Shown: positions 16,219 through 25,087, counted from the first letter of the stretch. The stretch is DNA of 64,000 bases from Leptospira venezuelensis (GCF_002150035.1 NZ_NETS01000010.1:248001-312000); one strand, 5' to 3'. Numbers and translations: made by a program. The notes: generated by a model from the sequence alone, not told the origin.

Positions 16219-17535
16219 ATGCGGAACATCCAAACAAAAATTTTTTCAATTCTATTCAGCGTTACTCTATTTGGTTCCCTGATTTCTTGTGAGGGCCCGA
16301 GCAGTGATAATAGTGCCGCAGCAGCGCTTTTAGGTTTGGATATTCCTGCTAGCGCAAGTAAGCCTCAATTTTTAAACCGATATGCGGAACTTGCTTTCGA
16401 GTCCTATACCCAAGCAGAATTGGACGCGTCAAACTTAGCAGCCGCAGTTGCTACTTTTGATTCTACTGCAACACCTAGCGCTTCCGATCTGACCAACCTT
16501 CGAAATCTTTGGGTCAAAGCTCGAGCGAGTTATTTGATCACTGAAGGATTCCGTTTCAGCGGCGGTCCAATCGATACTGATACTGTGCTTGATTGTGAAC
16601 CTACTGGAACCGCATCACAACCTCACGATTGTGAAGGTCTTCTAAATGCATGGCCATTAGATGAGGACGCAGTAGATGCTTACATCAATAACGGTGGGAA
16701 TAGTGTTACCACTTTCTCTTCGATCTATGGCGAAATCGGAGATACTAACTTAGGTGGAGAAGCAGAACCTCAAGAAGATAAGATCGTATTAACTGGATAT
16801 CATCCTATTGAATACTTACTATGGGGAAAAGATACAAGCAATACGGGCGCAGGAGATAGACTTTCCAGCTATTTTGCTGATGCAACTGGAAACGGTGCAA
16901 GACGCAGACATTATTTAAAAACTATTACTGACAGATTAGTTGTTCACCTTGGTTTGATAAAAGACCATTGGGATCCTGCTAATACTGGAAACTTTAGAGA
17001 AACTTTCTTAGATTCCGCAAATGTAAATACATCCGTTGGAAATATTTTCCAAGGATTAGGTTCCTTCATGGCGGGAGAATGGGGTGGAGAACGTCTTACC
17101 GGAGTGATCGGCGAAACCCAAGAAGAAGAACATTCTTGTTTCAGTGATACAACTAAAGCAGACTTCTACTATGATGCACAAGGCGTATTGAATATCTGGA
17201 CTGGAAATTATAGCATCCAAAAAGGTGTGAATGTTAGCACAGGGCCTGGGCTCTCTGCTATATTAAGCTTTAAGCAACAAGGTTCCATCCAAGCTGAGAT
17301 CGAAAAATCTAGAAATCTTTTCTGCATCAATCTTGCTGACACAGAGTCCCAAGATCCTAACTTTAGGACCAGTTGCCCTGCAGGAAGTTTAACTCATAGG
17401 TTCGACCAAGCAATTTCTTCTGCAGATAGCCAACATGGAATTTTAGTGAATGTGCAAAGATTGATCGGGTCAACATTGAATAGGGATTTCGTAGCAGCTG
17501 CTGCGGCTATCGGGTTCTCGGTAGTTCCGGAATGA
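16219..17535 (+). CDS. Imelysin-family (peptidase M75-like) lipoprotein
   Basis: A 438-residue protein starting at the ATG at 16219, which has an AAGGAG ribosome-binding site 6-7 bases upstream. The signal peptide ends at GSLISCEG (lipobox). The imelysin domain follows, with the hallmark GxHxxE written as TGYHPIEYLLWG (about residues 193-204) and helical repeats typical of IrpA/EfeO-related proteins. Despite the M75 name, family members are iron-regulated envelope proteins, not proven peptidases. The Leptospira antigen LruB belongs to this family, but I cannot show that this is its orthologue. First gene of the imelysin / di-haem oxidoreductase / imelysin operon, under a Fur-type box. Confidence 0.88.
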   Translation: MRNIQTKIFSILFSVTLFGSLISCEGPSSDNSAAAALLGLDIPASASKPQFLNRYAELAFESYTQAELDASNLAAAVATFDSTATPSASDLTNLRNLWVKARASYLITEGFRFSGGPIDTDTVLDCEPTGTASQPHDCEGLLNAWPLDEDAVDAYINNGGNSVTTFSSIYGEIGDTNLGGEAEPQEDKIVLTGYHPIEYLLWGKDTSNTGAGDRLSSYFADATGNGARRRHYLKTITDRLVVHLGLIKDHWDPANTGNFRETFLDSANVNTSVGNIFQGLGSFMAGEWGGERLTGVIGETQEEEHSCFSDTTKADFYYDAQGVLNIWTGNYSIQKGVNVSTGPGLSAILSFKQQGSIQAEIEKSRNLFCINLADTESQDPNFRTSCPAGSLTHRFDQAISSADSQHGILVNVQRLIGSTLNRDFVAAAAAIGFSVVPE

Positions 17536-17570
17536 AAGGTCTTTAAAATGAATTAGCAGGTTCGGTTCCT

Positions 17571-19175
17571 GTGAAAACCTCCGAAAAATATAAAAATATG
17601 AACTGTGATAAAAACTTAAACTTCGGTTCGGGAAAAACTCCGGAACCGAATCCATCTCGGAGACGTTTCAACAAAACGATCCCGATCTTAGTATCTATTC
17701 TTCTAAACTTTTTTTACTGCGGTGGAAAAGAAGGAACAGATCCTCTTGGAATAGCTGCAATAATCGCGAACCAAACAAGTATTGCACCGGACCCGGGAGA
17801 AGCTTTCTCCGGAGGATATGGCACGCGATTTATCTCCAACCCAACTTCTTTCGATACTCCTTTTGTAAACTTGAGTTCCGATGGAATTAAATTTAATACA
17901 GGGAATAACTTTTTCAATAGAGCTTGGGTAGCAGAAGGCAATAGTGCCTCCTCTGGCTTAGGGCCAACCTTTAATACAAGTTCTTGCCAAAACTGCCATG
18001 CAAGTGATGGAAGAGGAGCCCCACCTAGTGGCGGAGGGACCTTATTTAGCTCCGTTGGGATTTTGATACGACTTTCTAAGGTTGGAGTTTCAGATCCTAC
18101 TACCGGTGGACCTGTAGGTTTAGATTCTTTCGGACTTCAATTGAATCATAAAGGAATTGGATGCACTAGTCCATTCACTTACGATTCCAATTTCGACTGT
18201 AACGGTACAACTGGTGCGAATTTTACTCCACCAGAAGGTACAGCTTCAGTATCTTATACAGGTACGCCTGTTGTAAGAAATTACACTTCAGGTGGAACAG
18301 TAACCTTAAACACTCCAGTATATTCGATTAGTTGGAATGTGAACTTCGGAGGAGCACCTTCTTCCTTTAATCTTTCTCCGAGAACTGCTCCTATGATCCC
18401 AGGTTTAGGTTTATTAGAAGCAATTCCTGAATCCACAATCTTAGGCTGGGCAGATCCAACCGATTCCGATGGTGATGGAATATCAGGAAAAGTGAATATG
18501 GTTTGGGACGCCAAAAATCATAAAAAAGTTATGGGGCGTTTCGGTTGGAAAGCAAACGAGCCAAGTTTATTCCAACAAAACCAAGGTGCTTTTTTAGGAG
18601 ATATAGGAATCACAAGTCCATTATTTTCGACAGACAATTGCCCAAGCACTCAGACCCAATGTTTAGCTGCTGCATCCGGAACTGCCGATCCTGAGATCAC
18701 TGCATCCATTGCCGATTCTGTGAATTTTTATACCAGATTAGTCGCTGTTCCTGCCAGAAGAAACTTATCTGACCAAGATGTAATTGATGGAAAGGCAATA
18801 TTCTCTTCTATCAAGTGTGATGCATGTCATAAACCATTTGTTCTCACAGGGAATGTCCCAGGACTTCCTGAACTTTCTTTCCAATATATCAAACCTTATA
18901 CAGATCTACTTCTTCATGATATGGGTCCTGACCTTGCCGATGGAAGACCGGACTTTGATGCAGACGGACAAGAATGGAGAACGCCTCCTCTTTGGGGACT
19001 CGGTCTGATCCAAGAAGTAAATGGACATTTAAGACTTATGCATGATGGAAGAGCTAATGGGATCGAAGAAGCAATCCTATGGCATGGAGGAGAGGCGGAC
19101 ACCGCAAGGAACGGTTTCCAAAATCTATCTCTCACAGACAGGCAAAAGCTGATCAAATTTTTGGAATCTTTATAG
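17571..19175 (+). CDS. Di-haem oxidoreductase-like lipoprotein (DUF1111)
   Basis: About 534 residues from a GTG at 17571, or 525 from the ATG at 17598. The export signal ends at LLNFFYCGG (possible lipobox). Two c-type haem sites are visible: CQNCH (about residues 138-142) and CDACH (about 416-420). The remainder fits the putative thiol oxidoreductase/DHOR family (DUF1111), including LLHDMGPDLADGRPD and the terminal LWGLGL...LMHDGRA...WHGGEA. In many bacteria this family is found beside imelysin genes, as here. It probably works in periplasmic electron transfer connected to iron handling; the reaction is not established. Confidence 0.87.
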   Translation: MKTSEKYKNMNCDKNLNFGSGKTPEPNPSRRRFNKTIPILVSILLNFFYCGGKEGTDPLGIAAIIANQTSIAPDPGEAFSGGYGTRFISNPTSFDTPFVNLSSDGIKFNTGNNFFNRAWVAEGNSASSGLGPTFNTSSCQNCHASDGRGAPPSGGGTLFSSVGILIRLSKVGVSDPTTGGPVGLDSFGLQLNHKGIGCTSPFTYDSNFDCNGTTGANFTPPEGTASVSYTGTPVVRNYTSGGTVTLNTPVYSISWNVNFGGAPSSFNLSPRTAPMIPGLGLLEAIPESTILGWADPTDSDGDGISGKVNMVWDAKNHKKVMGRFGWKANEPSLFQQNQGAFLGDIGITSPLFSTDNCPSTQTQCLAAASGTADPEITASIADSVNFYTRLVAVPARRNLSDQDVIDGKAIFSSIKCDACHKPFVLTGNVPGLPELSFQYIKPYTDLLLHDMGPDLADGRPDFDADGQEWRTPPLWGLGLIQEVNGHLRLMHDGRANGIEEAILWHGGEADTARNGFQNLSLTDRQKLIKFLESL

Positions 19176-19186
19176 GAGAATCGGCG

Positions 19187-20446
19187 ATGAGATCCATATT
19201 ATCTAATTCTTTATTTAGAAAAACATTATACTTTATTTTAATATCTTCCTTTGTTTCCTGCGGCGGCGGTGGCGGGAAAGATCCTTTGTTCCTATTGGCA
19301 GCCGGACCAGGAAGTTCTGCATTTTTAGAACATACTGGTAATTTCGTAATCATCCCAAGTTTGGAACAATTGACTACGGATACAGCAGCCTTAGAAGCAG
19401 CAGCAATTACTTACACTACTTCCGGCAGCACGAATGTTACAAATCTTGCTGCCTTGCAAACTGCTTGGGACCAAGTAAGAGTTTCTTTAAAGAAAGTAGA
19501 ACCGTATTATTTCGGACCAGCTACTAATCCGACTGAGTATTATACTAAAATGGACGGATTTATCAAATCCGGAGCAAGACCAAGTGCCAACTTTGTAAAT
19601 CAGATTATATCTGGCACTACCCCTGTTTGCACTGCTGTGAATACCACTGTAAACAAAACAAACCTAACCGTTTGCCCACCTAAATACAAAGGTATTGAAT
19701 CTCTTGAAATTCTACTTTTTGACGCGGATCTAAGCAGAACTACAATTGATTCAAATGCGAGCATCAATACTGCAAACACTGGCAACACTAAAAGAACAGA
19801 TTATATCTTAGCTCTTGCTCAGGTAATCAATCAAGATGCATTAGATTTATATAATAAATGGCTCCCGAGTGGAGGAAACTTCTTAAGGGAATACACTACA
19901 GGAACAGGGATCCAATTCCGTTCTCAGGGAGAAGCTTTCGATACCTATATCCAATCTCTCGGAAATTTAGTAAACCAGATCCAGGACAATAAACTCGGAA
20001 ACGCCGCTTGTTTAAGTGTCTCTTGCTCCGGAGCAGGAAAAAGACAAGAGCCAGATTCAGTTTTCTTGGAAGCGATCTATTCCAGAGTTGCGTATAAAGA
20101 TCTGAGAGATAACCTATTAGGAATTGAATTCGCTTATTTAGGGGATCCTGCCGATCCTAAGATCAGCTCTATGTCAAAATTAGTAAGAGCACAAAACTCT
20201 TCTTTAGATGATGATATCCAGGCTGAAATCATAAACTTTAAGAATATGATCGATGCAAAAATCAGTGCTACTGCAGACTTATACGCGGAGATTGATGCAG
20301 ATGGCACCACTATGAATGGAACAAGTGTCATTGCGAATGTAAAACCAATCTGGGATCAGGCAAAAATTTTAAAGAACCTAATGACCATTGATGCGTTCTC
20401 AGTTCTAGGAGTTCCTAATCTTCCTTCTTCCAACGACGGGGACTGA
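19187..20446 (+). CDS. Second imelysin-like lipoprotein (COG3489-like)
   Basis: A 419-residue protein from the ATG at 19187, 11 bp after the oxidoreductase stop, with an AGGAGA ribosome-binding site. The signal peptide ends at SSFVSCGGGGG. The body is imelysin-like (AALQTAWDQVRVSLKKVEPYYFGP at the front), but the motif equivalent to GxHxxE reads KGIESLEILLFD, with Glu at the His position. It therefore belongs to the divergent partner group usually encoded with DUF1111 proteins. It may differ from the first imelysin in metal binding. Last gene of the operon. Confidence 0.82.
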   Translation: MRSILSNSLFRKTLYFILISSFVSCGGGGGKDPLFLLAAGPGSSAFLEHTGNFVIIPSLEQLTTDTAALEAAAITYTTSGSTNVTNLAALQTAWDQVRVSLKKVEPYYFGPATNPTEYYTKMDGFIKSGARPSANFVNQIISGTTPVCTAVNTTVNKTNLTVCPPKYKGIESLEILLFDADLSRTTIDSNASINTANTGNTKRTDYILALAQVINQDALDLYNKWLPSGGNFLREYTTGTGIQFRSQGEAFDTYIQSLGNLVNQIQDNKLGNAACLSVSCSGAGKRQEPDSVFLEAIYSRVAYKDLRDNLLGIEFAYLGDPADPKISSMSKLVRAQNSSLDDDIQAEIINFKNMIDAKISATADLYAEIDADGTTMNGTSVIANVKPIWDQAKILKNLMTIDAFSVLGVPNLPSSNDGD

Positions 20447-20457
20447 TCCTTTTATAA

Positions 20458-20504
20458 AATACTAATATGTATTGTTTGAGATAAAAACGATATATATTAG
20501 TATT
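20458..20504. terminator. Long AT-rich hairpin after the imelysin operon
   Basis: AATACTAATAT (20458-20468) and ATATTAGTATT (20494-20504) are perfect inverted repeats. With two G-U pairs the stem extends to 17 bp around a 13-nt loop. It lies 12 bp after the last imelysin gene. The low GC and lack of a clean T-run make it a weak terminator, so it might instead be a protein-binding site or an RNA-stabilising stem. Confidence 0.4.
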
Positions 20505-20565
20505 CTCTCTTAATTTACCAAATTTGTCTTGCCAATCTTTCCGTTAGACTTTTCTCTATCGGACT

Positions 20566-20982
20566 ATGTTTAGTTCTCTATTTCCATTAATCGCTTTTAC
20601 TGCTTGGACCATTCTACTGGTACTCATCGTTGTATCTTTTAGAACAGTGCAGGTATTAGCCGGCTCCAAAAAATCCAACGAGTTCCCTGCATGGATACAA
20701 CACGGTTCTGATCTATATTGGAGGATCCACCGCGCTCACTTAAATTGTGTAGAAGGTCTTCCCGTATTTGCAGTTCTGGTTTTGACCTTTATACTTTCAG
20801 GTTATCAAAATGATACTTTTGATCTTCTTGCTTGGATTGTATTCGGAGCAAGAATCCTACAAACAAGTGCTCATTTAAGTGGTGGTGGCGTCTGGAACGT
20901 GAATGTAAGATTTACAGGATTTATCATCCAATATATTTGTTTCACTGCAATGTTAGTGATATTAGTACGTTCCATTCTTTAA
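20566..20982 (+). CDS. MAPEG-family membrane protein
   Basis: A 138-residue, four-helix membrane protein with the MAPEG signature WRIHRAHLNCVEGLPVFAVL (about residues 46-65), corresponding to the conserved R-A-x-x-N-x-x-E of glutathione-dependent membrane enzymes. Bacterial MAPEG proteins may carry glutathione transferase or peroxidase activity, but the substrate here is unknown. It is a single gene between two hairpins (20458-20504 and 20990-21017). Confidence 0.88.
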   Translation: MFSSLFPLIAFTAWTILLVLIVVSFRTVQVLAGSKKSNEFPAWIQHGSDLYWRIHRAHLNCVEGLPVFAVLVLTFILSGYQNDTFDLLAWIVFGARILQTSAHLSGGGVWNVNVRFTGFIIQYICFTAMLVILVRSIL

Positions 20983-20989
20983 TCTAAAA

Positions 20990-21017
20990 TATACCGGGAA
21001 GGAGACTTCCCGGTATA
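20990..21017. terminator. 12-bp hairpin with GAGA tetraloop after the MAPEG gene
   Basis: TATACCGGGAAG and CTTCCCGGTATA are perfect complements around a GAGA loop (GNRA type) right after the MAPEG stop. There is no T-run afterwards, so termination would be weak; a 3'-end stabiliser is equally possible. Confidence 0.45.
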
Positions 21018-21088
21018 ACACGATAGCGATGTGTAAATAAAAAACCTCTTGACCGTTGTGTACATTCGAGGTTAACCTTCGGGGATAC

Positions 21089-21808
21089 ATGGCTTCCAAA
21101 TTCGATTATCTCCGTAAAAATCTATATGCGATGGCGGAGCTATGTTTAGAGCAAATCCTGATCTTGGATGACGCTATCGAACAAGAAAATCCTGACCTTG
21201 CAAAACAAGTGATCGAAAGGGACGATCTGATCGATAGTTTAGAGAAACAAAACGATAACCTCTCCCAAAATGCAATCTTAGAAGCTATCGCAAACCGAAA
21301 CTTACTCGGCATGGACCAAATTGATGGAGAAGTTGTACTCAAAAAAGATCCGCTTCGATTTGCACTTTCTTCCATTCGTATCAACAGAAGTTTAGAAAGA
21401 ATGGGAGACCAGATCGTAAACTGCGCCACCTGCTATAGAAGAGGACTCCTACCAAAAGGATTTTTCAGACAAGAGGAAATTTTAGACAAGATGCTCTCTA
21501 GAGTAGTCACTCTTGTTGGAATGGCTGTAGAATCTTTGGTGGAAGAAAAAAACAGATTTTACGGTTCAGTGCACACTGTAGAGGAAGAACTAAACAATCT
21601 ATGCCATGCAGCATTCTTAAAGTTCGTATTGGACCCAAGACTGGATAAAAATCAATTTGCAGATTTATACAGAATTATCTTAGGAATTGAAAGAGCGGGA
21701 GACTATGCGGTGAATATCGCAGAAGAGTTAGTTCGCTTAAATACAGGAATGGACATACGCCATCTTTCCGACCCAGTCCAGGTAACCGAAAAAACAAAAA
21801 TTTCTTAA
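21089..21808 (+). CDS. PhoU-domain protein
   Basis: A 239-residue all-helical protein from the ATG at 21089, chosen over the upstream frame because GGGGA lies just before it. Two PhoU-type helical bundles are visible: the first around MAELCLEQILILDDAIEQENPDLAKQVIERDDLIDSLE, the second around VTLVGMAVESLVEEKNRF. Each ends in a signature helix (RINRSLERMGDQIVNCA and ILGIERAGDYAVNIAEEL). PhoU proteins bind metal clusters and modulate phosphate uptake or signalling. No pst transport genes are nearby, so the exact role is open. Confidence 0.87.
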   Translation: MASKFDYLRKNLYAMAELCLEQILILDDAIEQENPDLAKQVIERDDLIDSLEKQNDNLSQNAILEAIANRNLLGMDQIDGEVVLKKDPLRFALSSIRINRSLERMGDQIVNCATCYRRGLLPKGFFRQEEILDKMLSRVVTLVGMAVESLVEEKNRFYGSVHTVEEELNNLCHAAFLKFVLDPRLDKNQFADLYRIILGIERAGDYAVNIAEELVRLNTGMDIRHLSDPVQVTEKTKIS

Positions 21809-21828
21809 TCTATATTATAAAAATAGAA

Positions 21829-22770
21829 TTATTGCTGAACGCAAACTAAAGACTTTGTCACGTTACAAAAGTCGGGTGTTCCTGTAGATATTCCACCAAC
21901 ATTCGGATCGGAATTACCTCCGAAATTGCCCTGATCCGTATTCAAATTGGAAGTCCAACCTTGGCAAGTATTTGCGGTAGACCAATCAGTTTGCAATCCA
22001 GTCCAGTATCCTGCGGCAGTTGCACTTATCCCATTTCCAGTTCCGAATGCAAACAAAGCATTTGCGTCCGTTGAAAAAGCTTTCACAAAAGCGCCGCCAG
22101 CAAAATCTATATAATCTTTGTTGGGTTTTAAGACCCAGTCGATCTTAGAAGGCATTGCTCTTCTCCAGGTTCCAGCCACCGCAAAAGTTTTATAAGTTCC
22201 CGAAGGAAGTCCAATCCCAAATAAGTTATTCGCCTCATTCTGACAAACAAAGTCCGCAAAACCGCCGGAGCCGAAATTTCCTGCATAAGAAACGGGTGTA
22301 GAAAATACGAATTTATCATTATCTTTTTGTAATATCGGATAGGGAATGGTCTCCGAATCAGGAGTAAGAATGGAGATTACGATAGAATTATTGGTAGAAT
22401 CAGAATCGTCCGACACACCAGTGATAGTCAAAGTTTGAGGAACATTATAATCAGAAGGAGTAAACATCATCAAGCCTGGGGAAATAGGAGCGATTGTAGA
22501 ATTGCTTGTTGAAAAATTATAAGTTACGGAAGACGAATCCGGCTTATGCGCCAGGGAAATAGACAAAACCAAGGATCCTCCCTCTGGCAAAGAATTTCCT
22601 CCAGTAATAATAAGCTCCTTATCACACCCGTTAATTAGACAGCTGATAATTGCATTTTCGTAATATTCTTTCGTGTTTGGGTCCCCGGAATTTTCGGATT
22701 TAATAGCGCAGGCGAGCAAAAAAACCGAAAGGCAGATCACAAAGAATAAAGAAACCCGCTCGGTACACAT
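21829..22770 (-). CDS. DUF1554 lipoprotein (Leptospira-type)
   Basis: A 313-residue predicted lipoprotein from the ATG at 22770; an upstream in-frame ATG would overlap the neighbouring gene. The signal peptide ends at VFLLACAIK. A bacterial Ig-like segment (SNSTIAPISPGLMMFTPSDYNVPQTLTITG) is followed by a DUF1554 domain (about residues 160-313) with ADFVCQNEANNLFGIGLPSGTYKTF, WTGLQTDW and the closing CNVTKSLVCVQQ cysteines. This architecture is common among Leptospira surface lipoproteins of unknown function. It follows the nucleotidyltransferase-like gene by 7 bp. Confidence 0.85.
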   Translation of the reverse strand: MCTERVSLFFVICLSVFLLACAIKSENSGDPNTKEYYENAIISCLINGCDKELIITGGNSLPEGGSLVLSISLAHKPDSSSVTYNFSTSNSTIAPISPGLMMFTPSDYNVPQTLTITGVSDDSDSTNNSIVISILTPDSETIPYPILQKDNDKFVFSTPVSYAGNFGSGGFADFVCQNEANNLFGIGLPSGTYKTFAVAGTWRRAMPSKIDWVLKPNKDYIDFAGGAFVKAFSTDANALFAFGTGNGISATAAGYWTGLQTDWSTANTCQGWTSNLNTDQGNFGGNSDPNVGGISTGTPDFCNVTKSLVCVQQ

Positions 22771-22777
22771 AAAAATC

Positions 22778-23491
22778 TTAAACCGGATCCTTAAAGCGAG
22801 AAGACTCTGCACCATTATTGGATTCGAAACCTTCTCCCTGTTCTAAATAACTTTCTAATTCTTCTTTTAGGCCGTGAGGAAGTTGGAGTCCTGAACTTTC
22901 TATCCTTTCGTTGTATTTACTAAAAGAGAATCTATGCCTAGAAGTTCCAAGATAAACACTCAAAGCTTCGGAGCCCCATTCTAAAATGTCTCGGATATAT
23001 TCTTCGTTTTCTTCTAACTTCTCCGCATAAGGAATAAAAAGAGGTCTATTCACTGGACGGCCAATAGTCCTATAAAATAAAAGCCTGCGAAGTACTTCGT
23101 GATCCTTCCAATTACCTGTTTCGAGTGCTCTTTCCACCATCCTAAGATTGATACAGTCCAAAAATTCTATTTTTAGATTTTCATTTTTCAATCTTCTGCG
23201 AAGACTCGCCTTGATCTCTTCGGACTCGTATAAAAAATTAGGACAATATTCCGGACATTCTTGGTCTTTATGTAAATCGCAATAATGTAATAGAATACAA
23301 TCGATGTCGGAAGAAGGTTCTACGATACCAAAATTGATCGAACCTAAAATTTCAACGCCTGTACGAAAACCTTTATCTTCTAATTCCTTTAAGGCAATGC
23401 GGCAAGCCTGCATTCTTCTCAAAGCTTCTTTAGTATCGTAGTTGCGGTATTTGTTTTTAAGGGCTACGTATTTTTCTATTAGATAGGTCAT
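22778..23491 (-). CDS. Nucleotidyltransferase-fold protein
   Basis: A 237-residue cytoplasmic protein with a pol-beta-like nucleotidyltransferase signature: GSINFGIVEPSSDIDCILL (about residues 50-68), the G-S-x(n)-D-x-D pattern of this superfamily. The remainder is helical, with a His/Cys-rich stretch (LHKDQECPEYC). The substrate is unknown; it could be a minimal nucleotidyltransferase or antibiotic adenylyltransferase relative. It overlaps the start of its upstream neighbour's end by 4 bp (ATGA), so it is co-translated with the carboxylesterase gene. Confidence 0.72.
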   Translation of the reverse strand: MTYLIEKYVALKNKYRNYDTKEALRRMQACRIALKELEDKGFRTGVEILGSINFGIVEPSSDIDCILLHYCDLHKDQECPEYCPNFLYESEEIKASLRRRLKNENLKIEFLDCINLRMVERALETGNWKDHEVLRRLLFYRTIGRPVNRPLFIPYAEKLEENEEYIRDILEWGSEALSVYLGTSRHRFSFSKYNERIESSGLQLPHGLKEELESYLEQGEGFESNNGAESSRFKDPV

Positions 23492-24186
23492 TCGAACAGT
23501 TCTCGCAAATAGCGGTTCATACCGTGTAATACTATCTCCGGGATTTCATGTCCACCCGGAAATGCCAGCAACTCACCTACCCATCCTGCGTCTTTTAAGA
23601 CTGATTCTAATCTTTTCGCAGCAGGATAACCGAGCACAGGGTCCATTCTACCATGACTTTGAAAAAATTTATAGCCCGGAGTTTGTTTTGCGTACTGTGT
23701 CCAATGAGTCTCGTCCAGCAAAGTCCCCGACAGAATGACAAGACCTTTGGGTTTTTTCTCAGCCTTAAGAGTAATCTCCGTAGCAAGCATTGAACCTTGT
23801 GAAAAACCTCCTAAGATAATTCGATCCATTGGTACATCTAATGCCTGGATCATTTCTTCTATCTTTTGTTTTGCCTCTGCCAGACCGGCTGGATAACGTT
23901 CAAAAAGTTCTCTAGAACCTCCGGCGACCATTGCTCTTTGTAAAGCTTCCATATCAATAGGGAACCAGGCTTTACCGTTATAACCCGGCGCAATCGGAAC
24001 TTCTAAAATCCCATCCGGAAAGATGAAATTCGTACCCTCAGGAACGTCCATATACGAATACAAAGGAAGAAGGTCGAACGCATTCGCTCCGTAACCATGT
24101 AGAAAAATAACATAAGCACCTTGTGGATCACCTGGAATGCGGGCAGCTTTAACGGGACCTATTTGGACGAGTGGGATATCATACAT
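23488..24186 (-). CDS. Phospholipase/carboxylesterase family hydrolase
   Basis: A 232-residue protein from the ATG at 24186, chosen because AAGGAAA lies 4-10 bases upstream. It fits the alpha/beta hydrolase Abhydrolase_2 group: FLHGYGANAFDLLPL (oxyanion region), GGFSQGSML (Ser nucleophile), QSHGRMDPVLG (Asp), and PGGHEIPEIV (His). The catalytic triad looks complete. Members hydrolyse short-chain esters or lysophospholipids. It overlaps the nucleotidyltransferase-like gene by 4 bp, making a two- or three-gene unit with the DUF1554 gene. Confidence 0.87.
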   Translation of the reverse strand: MYDIPLVQIGPVKAARIPGDPQGAYVIFLHGYGANAFDLLPLYSYMDVPEGTNFIFPDGILEVPIAPGYNGKAWFPIDMEALQRAMVAGGSRELFERYPAGLAEAKQKIEEMIQALDVPMDRIILGGFSQGSMLATEITLKAEKKPKGLVILSGTLLDETHWTQYAKQTPGYKFFQSHGRMDPVLGYPAAKRLESVLKDAGWVGELLAFPGGHEIPEIVLHGMNRYLRELFE

Positions 24187-24286
24187 GATTTCCTTGTAAG
24201 GAAACCTAAACGAATTGGCAATGTTATAATTAGAATACAATCGAGCTCTAACAGGTTTTCCGCTAGAATTGATTTTGGGTTTAAAG

Positions 24287-24313
24287 GAGGACCTTCAAAA
24301 GGAGAAGGTCCTC
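24287..24313. terminator. Hairpin between small lipoprotein and carboxylesterase genes
   Basis: GAGGACCTTC (24287-24296) pairs perfectly with GAAGGTCCTC (24304-24313) around a 7-nt loop. It follows the leftward small lipoprotein gene that ends at 24324 and precedes CTTTAAAC on that strand. A probable terminator for that gene. Confidence 0.65.
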
Positions 24314-24323
24314 TACAAATAGA

Positions 24324-24701
24324 TTAGATAATCTCTCCGTTCGCCTGCAATCCTTTACAATTATTACTAGTAGCTACAGTTGTACTAGGATCTGTGATTA
24401 AAAGTCCTATAACTTGAACGTCTTTTACACATTTGTCCACATCTGCTTTTTTATAATATTTATTATCATCTATCTTTAAATATAGATCTGTCAGAAATAG
24501 ATCCAGAACGGTGATTGCCCCCGCATTAGCAGGATCTACTGATCCGTAGAATAAAATATCGGAAGTCAGAGCGGCTTCTTTGATCTGAGACCTTGCTTCA
24601 GAACCTTTAACACTATCGGATAAACCTAAAGAATCCATTGCCAAACAGTTTGAGAACGACAAGATAGATACGAACCCTAATATAATAAGTTTTTTCATCA
24701 A
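24324..24701 (-). CDS. Small secreted/lipoprotein of unknown function
   Basis: A 125-residue protein with a lysine start and hydrophobic signal (LIILGFVSILSFSNCLA); FSNC could be a lipobox or SNCLA a signal peptidase I site. The mature part has two cysteines (KCVKDV and NCKGL) that may pair. It vaguely resembles short Leptospira lipoproteins of unknown function, but I cannot assign a family. It is a single gene, with a terminator-like hairpin downstream and a long gene-free stretch upstream. Confidence 0.7.
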   Translation of the reverse strand: MMKKLIILGFVSILSFSNCLAMDSLGLSDSVKGSEARSQIKEAALTSDILFYGSVDPANAGAITVLDLFLTDLYLKIDDNKYYKKADVDKCVKDVQVIGLLITDPSTTVATSNNCKGLQANGEII

Positions 24702-25087
24702 TTTTCCTCTTTTGCTTACGTTATACGCTCTATCCCATTTCGAAGAAGACCGTTAACAAAGGTAACTATGCCGAAACTAATAAGGACAAAATATTCCATG
24801 AAATTATTAAAAATCTAAGTAATTTATAAATAAATAATGTATGCTATATCTCAATTGGAATATAGATTACCCTAAGCGGGATATGCACGATAGGAAGAGA
24901 AATAGAGCTTAACTTACCTCAAATCGACCGAGAATAGACCCTTAGTTTTCTAAGGGGAACAGTAAGATTTGGCCTATTTTGCCTTAGAAATTCCAATCAG
25001 AAGCTCCAAAAAGAGTTTTCCTTTCTCAAACTTTCGAAATCCACTGACCCAAGTGAAATATCTGACCGGTTTATTAAAATAACCTAA
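24702..25087. other. Gene-free 386-bp region
   Basis: This divergent intergenic stretch carries no credible ORF. It is AT-rich near 24780-24870. It contains a small hairpin CCCTTAG-TTTT-CTAAGGG at 24939-24956, pointing at no particular gene. It presumably holds the promoters of the small lipoprotein (leftward) and of the LamG lipoprotein (rightward); no boxes could be assigned with confidence. Confidence 0.5.

Noticed and set aside
21050..21091. TTGACC and the palindrome AGGTTAACCT before the PhoU-like gene as a regulated promoter
   Set aside because: No matching -10 box at a usual distance and the palindrome is only 10 bp; chance occurrence is likely.
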